Shown here: positions 6,352-8,794 of the stretch, piece after piece
How the letters are laid out: the number at the start of each line of letters is the position of its first letter
Numbering within the stretch: the first letter of the stretch is position 1
NCBI GenBank assembly: GCA_019114885.1
Contig: DXEQ01000200.1
Span: 1 to 8,794, forward strand
Direction of reading: 5' to 3'
DNA from: Candidatus Anaerobutyricum stercoripullorum
GTDB taxonomy: Bacteria > Bacillota > Clostridia > Lachnospirales > Lachnospiraceae
Length of the DNA stretch: 8,794 nt
Notes under the pieces: model-generated
Seen by the model: only the letters and a program-made list of their open reading frames with translations
Told to the model about the DNA's origin: nothing
The model's database searches: none
Program-made: the position numbers and the translations under genes

Positions 6352-7260
6352 GGCGAAGACTGCGACTACATCATCGGAATCGGCGGCGGTTCTCCAATCG
6401 ATGTGGCCAAGGCAGTCAGTATCCTTGCCACAAATGGCGGGAAGATTGAAGATTATAATGGTCTGGAGTTATCAGAGAAACCGGGACAGCCGCTGATCGC
6501 TGTCAACACAACGGCAGGAACCGGTTCGGAGGTCACAAGAGCTTTTGTTGTCACCGATGAAGTCAGAAAGAGTAAAATGCTGATGGTGGACAGCAATTCG
6601 CTCGCTTATCTGGCGATCAACGACCCGACTATGATGGTGGGGATGCCTCCGGCATTGACCGCTGCCACGGGAATGGACGCGCTGACCCATGCGATTGAGG
6701 CCTATGTGGCCAATTCCCGCTGTCCGTTTACCGATGGTATCGCTCTGGAAGCGATTCGTCTTGTCGGTAAATATCTGGAGCGGACTGTGAAGAACGGAAA
6801 CGATATGGAAGCCCGGACCAACATGTGCTGGGCGCAGTATATGGGAGGACTGGCTTTCTCCAACGCCGGGCTTGGCATGGTACATGCCATGGCGCACCAG
6901 CTGGGAGGCTTTTACGACACGCCTCACGGAGTAGCCAACGCGATTCTGCTCCCTTATGTCATGAAATACAACCTGCCATCCTGCCCGGAACGGTATGCGG
7001 ATGTGGCGCAGGCGTTTGGTTTTGATATCAGCAATCTGACAAAAACGCAGGCAGCCTATGCAGCGATTCTCTATATCGAAGAACTGGAGAAGTCCATCCA
7101 TATCCCGAAGCTTTCCGACACTGCATTTAAGCCGGAAGACGTGCAGACCTTGTCTGAAAATGCGATGAAAGACACCGGCATGCCGGAGAATCCGAGAAAA
7201 GCAACGGTGGAAGATGTGATGAGAGTTTTCCTGAACGCTTATCTGGAGATCAACGAATAA
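6352..7260 (+). pseudogene. 5'-truncated iron-containing alcohol dehydrogenase (FucO / 1,3-propanediol dehydrogenase-like)
   Basis: Group III alcohol dehydrogenases reduce aldehydes with NAD(P)H at an iron or zinc site and are about 380 residues. Here family similarity begins only at CDYIIGIGGGSPID (6361-6402), so the first ~90-100 codons of the Rossmann domain are absent. The rest is intact to the stop. An in-frame TAA sits at 6313-6315 and no ATG, GTG or TTG follows until GTG 6403, which lies after the GGGS nucleotide-binding motif. A good RBS (AGGAGG 6336-6341) and ATG (6350) precede the homology but in another frame, giving a 48-residue nonsense peptide that ends at TGA 6494-6496. Counting from GTG 6403, the metal ligands are kept: D92 and H96 (GMDALTH), H161 and H175 (VHAMAH...TPHG). 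A 285-residue product from 6403 is possible but should bind NAD poorly. The family is certain; pseudogene status is likely. Confidence 0.8.
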
Positions 7261-7295
7261 AGTCTGATTAGAGAGAGGGCGCTTAGGATAGAAAG

Positions 7296-7340
7296 AAGGG
7301 TATCTGTATATGTTAAATGTGCAGGTACCTTTTTATTTTA
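7296..7340 (+). terminator. Intrinsic terminator after the alcohol dehydrogenase remnant
   Basis: A 16-bp stem pairs 7296-7311 with 7317-7332 around the 5-nt loop GTTAA. Four of the pairs are G-U. A T-rich tract (7330-7340) follows. It lies 35 bases after the ADH stop and insulates the bile salt hydrolase gene. Confidence 0.75.
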
Positions 7341-7358
7341 TTTGGGAATCGCCGGATG

Positions 7359-7387
7359 TTTCACGGATCATTTCTATCTCATATAAA
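7359..7387 (+). promoter_or_regulatory. Weak candidate promoter for the bile salt hydrolase gene
   Basis: TATAAA (7382-7387) is a reasonable -10 box. The hexamer 17 nt upstream, TTTCAC (7359-7364), matches the -35 consensus poorly. A promoter is expected here because a terminator lies just upstream. Confidence 0.3.
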
Positions 7388-7424
7388 GACACAACGTCCG
7401 GCAGATCAGAACGGAGGTTAAAAA

Positions 7425-8396
7425 ATGTGCACAGCAATAACATGGAATACAACAGAACATTATTTTGGAAGAACGCTGGACTACACCCGGTCATTTGGGG
7501 AGGAGATTATCGTCACCCCGCGAAACTATCCGTTTTATTTTCGGCATATGGGAGAGAAGAAAACACATTTTGCCATGATCGGCACAGCGCTCGTCAGCAA
7601 CGGCTATCCGCTGTACTATGACGCGGTCAACGAGAAGGGACTCTGTATGGCAGGACTGAACTTCCCGGGAAATGCGGTATACCTCGATCCGGTTTCCGGA
7701 AAAGAAAATGTGGCGCAGTTTGAACTTCTTCCGTGGATTCTCGGCCAGTGTGACTCTGTGGATGCGGCGAAAGAACGCCTGCGCAGACTGCACATCACTT
7801 CCGACAACTTTGCGGAGGGACTCCCTGCGGCAGAACTGCACTGGATCATTGCGGACAGCCACCAGGCGGTCACGGTGGAAGCCGTGAGAGAAGGTCTGCA
7901 CATTTACGAAAACTCTGTGGGAGTGCTCACCAATAATCCGCCGTTCCCAATGCAGATGTTTGCACTCAACAACTATATGCATCTGACTCCGGAAGAACCG
8001 CAGAACCATTTGGCAAAAGACCTGCCGTTGCGCCCATACAGTCTTGGCCTGGGCGCGCTTGGCCTGCCGGGAGACCTGTCCTCCCAGTCCCGCTTCGTGC
8101 GGGCTGCTTTCACAAAGCTTAATGCAGCCGCCGGTTCCACAGAAGAAGAAAATGTAAATCAGTTCTTTCATATCCTGGGAACTGTCCGGCAGACGGAAGG
8201 CTGCTGCCGGACTGCGGACGGGAACTGCGAAAAGACCATCTATACGTCCTGCTGCAACGCGGACAAAGGAATCTACTACTACACCACCTATGGCTGTCAT
8301 CAGATCACCGCAGTGCAGCTGCGCCAGACAGAACTGGACGCAGAAGAGCTGTCACGCTGGTCCATGCAGCACGCAGAAAATATCTATTATATATAG
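7425..8396 (+). CDS. Bile salt hydrolase / choloylglycine hydrolase family (Ntn hydrolase)
   Basis: This enzyme is predicted to cleave the amide bond of glycine- or taurine-conjugated bile salts, releasing the amino acid and free bile acid. It acts in the cytoplasm. The 323 residues match the usual 315-340. Cys2 directly follows the initiator Met and becomes the N-terminal nucleophile once Met is removed. R16 and D19 (GRTLDY), N79 (AGLNFPG), N170/N171 (LTNNPPF) and R223 (SQSRFVRAAF) occupy the conserved Ntn-hydrolase positions. There is no signal peptide or pro-region, as in bacterial bile salt hydrolases and unlike many penicillin V acylases. GGAGG (7413-7417) lies seven bases before the ATG. 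The gene is flanked by terminators on both sides, so it is monocistronic, with no bile transporter beside it. Penicillin V acylase activity is the main alternative, as the two share this fold. Confidence 0.92.
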   Translation: MCTAITWNTTEHYFGRTLDYTRSFGEEIIVTPRNYPFYFRHMGEKKTHFAMIGTALVSNGYPLYYDAVNEKGLCMAGLNFPGNAVYLDPVSGKENVAQFELLPWILGQCDSVDAAKERLRRLHITSDNFAEGLPAAELHWIIADSHQAVTVEAVREGLHIYENSVGVLTNNPPFPMQMFALNNYMHLTPEEPQNHLAKDLPLRPYSLGLGALGLPGDLSSQSRFVRAAFTKLNAAAGSTEEENVNQFFHILGTVRQTEGCCRTADGNCEKTIYTSCCNADKGIYYYTTYGCHQITAVQLRQTELDAEELSRWSMQHAENIYYI

Positions 8397-8425
8397 AAGA
8401 AAAAATATTCATACCTGAAAAAATG

Positions 8426-8469
8426 AGGAGCCGCCCCCGGCCGATGACCGCCCGGGAGTGGCTCCTTTT
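8426..8469 (+). terminator. Intrinsic terminator after the bile salt hydrolase gene
   Basis: A GC-rich 15-position stem pairs 8426-8440 with 8452-8466 (AGGAGCC with GGCTCCT, then CCCGG with CCGGG, with one G-U pair and one mismatch between). The loop is 11 nt and a short T-run ends at 8469. Confidence 0.85.
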
Positions 8470-8485
8470 GTGATAAAAGAAAGTC

Positions 8486-8514
8486 TTGACAAAAAAGAAA
8501 AGAAAGATTATTCT
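8486..8514 (+). promoter_or_regulatory. Promoter for the AbiEi-like antitoxin gene
   Basis: The -35 box is a perfect TTGACA (8486-8491), followed by a 17-nt spacer and TATTCT (8509-8514, four of six). Transcription would start near 8521, about 56 nt before the ATG. Confidence 0.65.
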
Positions 8515-8525
8515 AAATAAAAATA

Positions 8526-8536
8526 ACTATAATAGT
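8526..8536. promoter_or_regulatory. Small palindrome, possible operator
   Basis: ACTAT-A-ATAGT is a perfect 5+1+5 palindrome just after the predicted transcription start. AbiEi-type antitoxins autorepress by binding inverted repeats at their own promoter, so this could be such a site. The region is very AT-rich, so chance is a real alternative. Confidence 0.3.
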
Positions 8537-8576
8537 AATAATAATTAAGAAGAACATAAAGAAGGGAGAGAGGCAC

Positions 8577-8794
8577 ATGCTGTATGATTATCTGATTCAA
8601 AATTATGATGTTGCGGAGCCTATTTTCTTTTCAGACATTATTTTGGAAGGGGTGACAAGATCAGCAGTTAATCAGCAATTGAAAAAATTATGTGATGAAC
8701 AAAAAATAAAGAAATATGACAAAGGAATCTATTACATTCCCAAACCATCCAGACTCAATATGTCAATGGGGCTCAGTGCGGATTTAGTAGCCAG
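8577..8794 (+). CDS. AbiEi/DUF6088-like antitoxin, 3' end cut by window edge
   Basis: Only the first 72 codons are visible, and the frame is open to the window edge. They form an N-terminal winged-helix-like module: an amphipathic start (MLYDYLIQNY), then FFSDIIL, SAVNQQLKKLCDEQKIKKY as the recognition-helix region, and the wing DKGIYYIPKPSRL. This pattern is typical of AbiEi (DUF6088-type) antitoxins of type IV toxin-antitoxin systems, which repress their own operon and counter an AbiEii-like nucleotidyltransferase toxin. The RBS (AAGGGAG, 8562-8568) is eight bases before the ATG. Codons are markedly more A/T-rich than in the upstream genes, which suggests horizontal acquisition. The toxin, if present, would lie outside the window. 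A different winged-helix regulator cannot be excluded. Confidence 0.65.
   Translation, partial: MLYDYLIQNYDVAEPIFFSDIILEGVTRSAVNQQLKKLCDEQKIKKYDKGIYYIPKPSRLNMSMGLSADLVA

Noticed and set aside
7310..7621. Small ORF beginning in the terminator before the bile salt hydrolase gene
   Set aside because: It lies mostly in another frame of the hydrolase gene, starts inside the terminator stem and has no RBS.
1..8794. tRNA, rRNA, CRISPR array, riboswitch or transposase gene
   Set aside because: No cloverleaf, regularly spaced short repeats, known aptamer core or transposase domain was seen on either strand by eye.

Overview
The window most likely comes from a Firmicutes/Clostridia gut anaerobe of the Lachnospiraceae type. 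The basis is strong AGGAGG-type ribosome binding sites, a clostridial ECF sigma/anti-sigma pair, a bile salt hydrolase and a FucO-like iron alcohol dehydrogenase. This is judged from family resemblance read by eye; no database search was run. All recognised genes are on the + strand.

Layout. Positions 1-1666 hold a HAD-IIB (Cof-type) phosphatase, cut by the left window edge, whose 3' end overlaps a PHP-domain metallohydrolase by 29 nt; an intrinsic terminator follows. Positions 1721-2194 hold no credible gene. Instead there is a roughly 470-bp element closed by a 51-bp imperfect inverted repeat and packed with nested hairpins. It is either a MITE-like non-autonomous mobile element or a large structured RNA. 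Positions 2242-5391 hold a promoter, an ECF-like sigma factor and, through an ATGA stop/start overlap, a very large membrane-anchored anti-sigma-like protein. The outer part of that protein is a tandemly duplicated, beta-propeller-like sensor of about 340-360 residues per copy. surE (5'/3'-nucleotidase) follows with its own possible promoter.

Positions 6352-7260 hold an iron-containing alcohol dehydrogenase that has lost its first ~90-100 codons. A good RBS and ATG sit just upstream but in the wrong reading frame, so it looks like a pseudogene or an internally started remnant. A wobble-rich terminator separates it from an intact bile salt hydrolase (choloylglycine hydrolase family), which has its own terminator. 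At the right edge an AT-rich gene begins, with a good sigma-A promoter and a small palindrome. Its start resembles an AbiEi-type antitoxin of a type IV toxin-antitoxin system.

How the genes work together. The only clear functional units are HAD+PHP (coupled hydrolases) and sigma+anti-sigma (a cell-surface signalling pair). surE, the ADH remnant, the bile salt hydrolase and the antitoxin look like separate transcription units. The most unusual objects are the inverted-repeat element and the doubled sensor of the anti-sigma protein.
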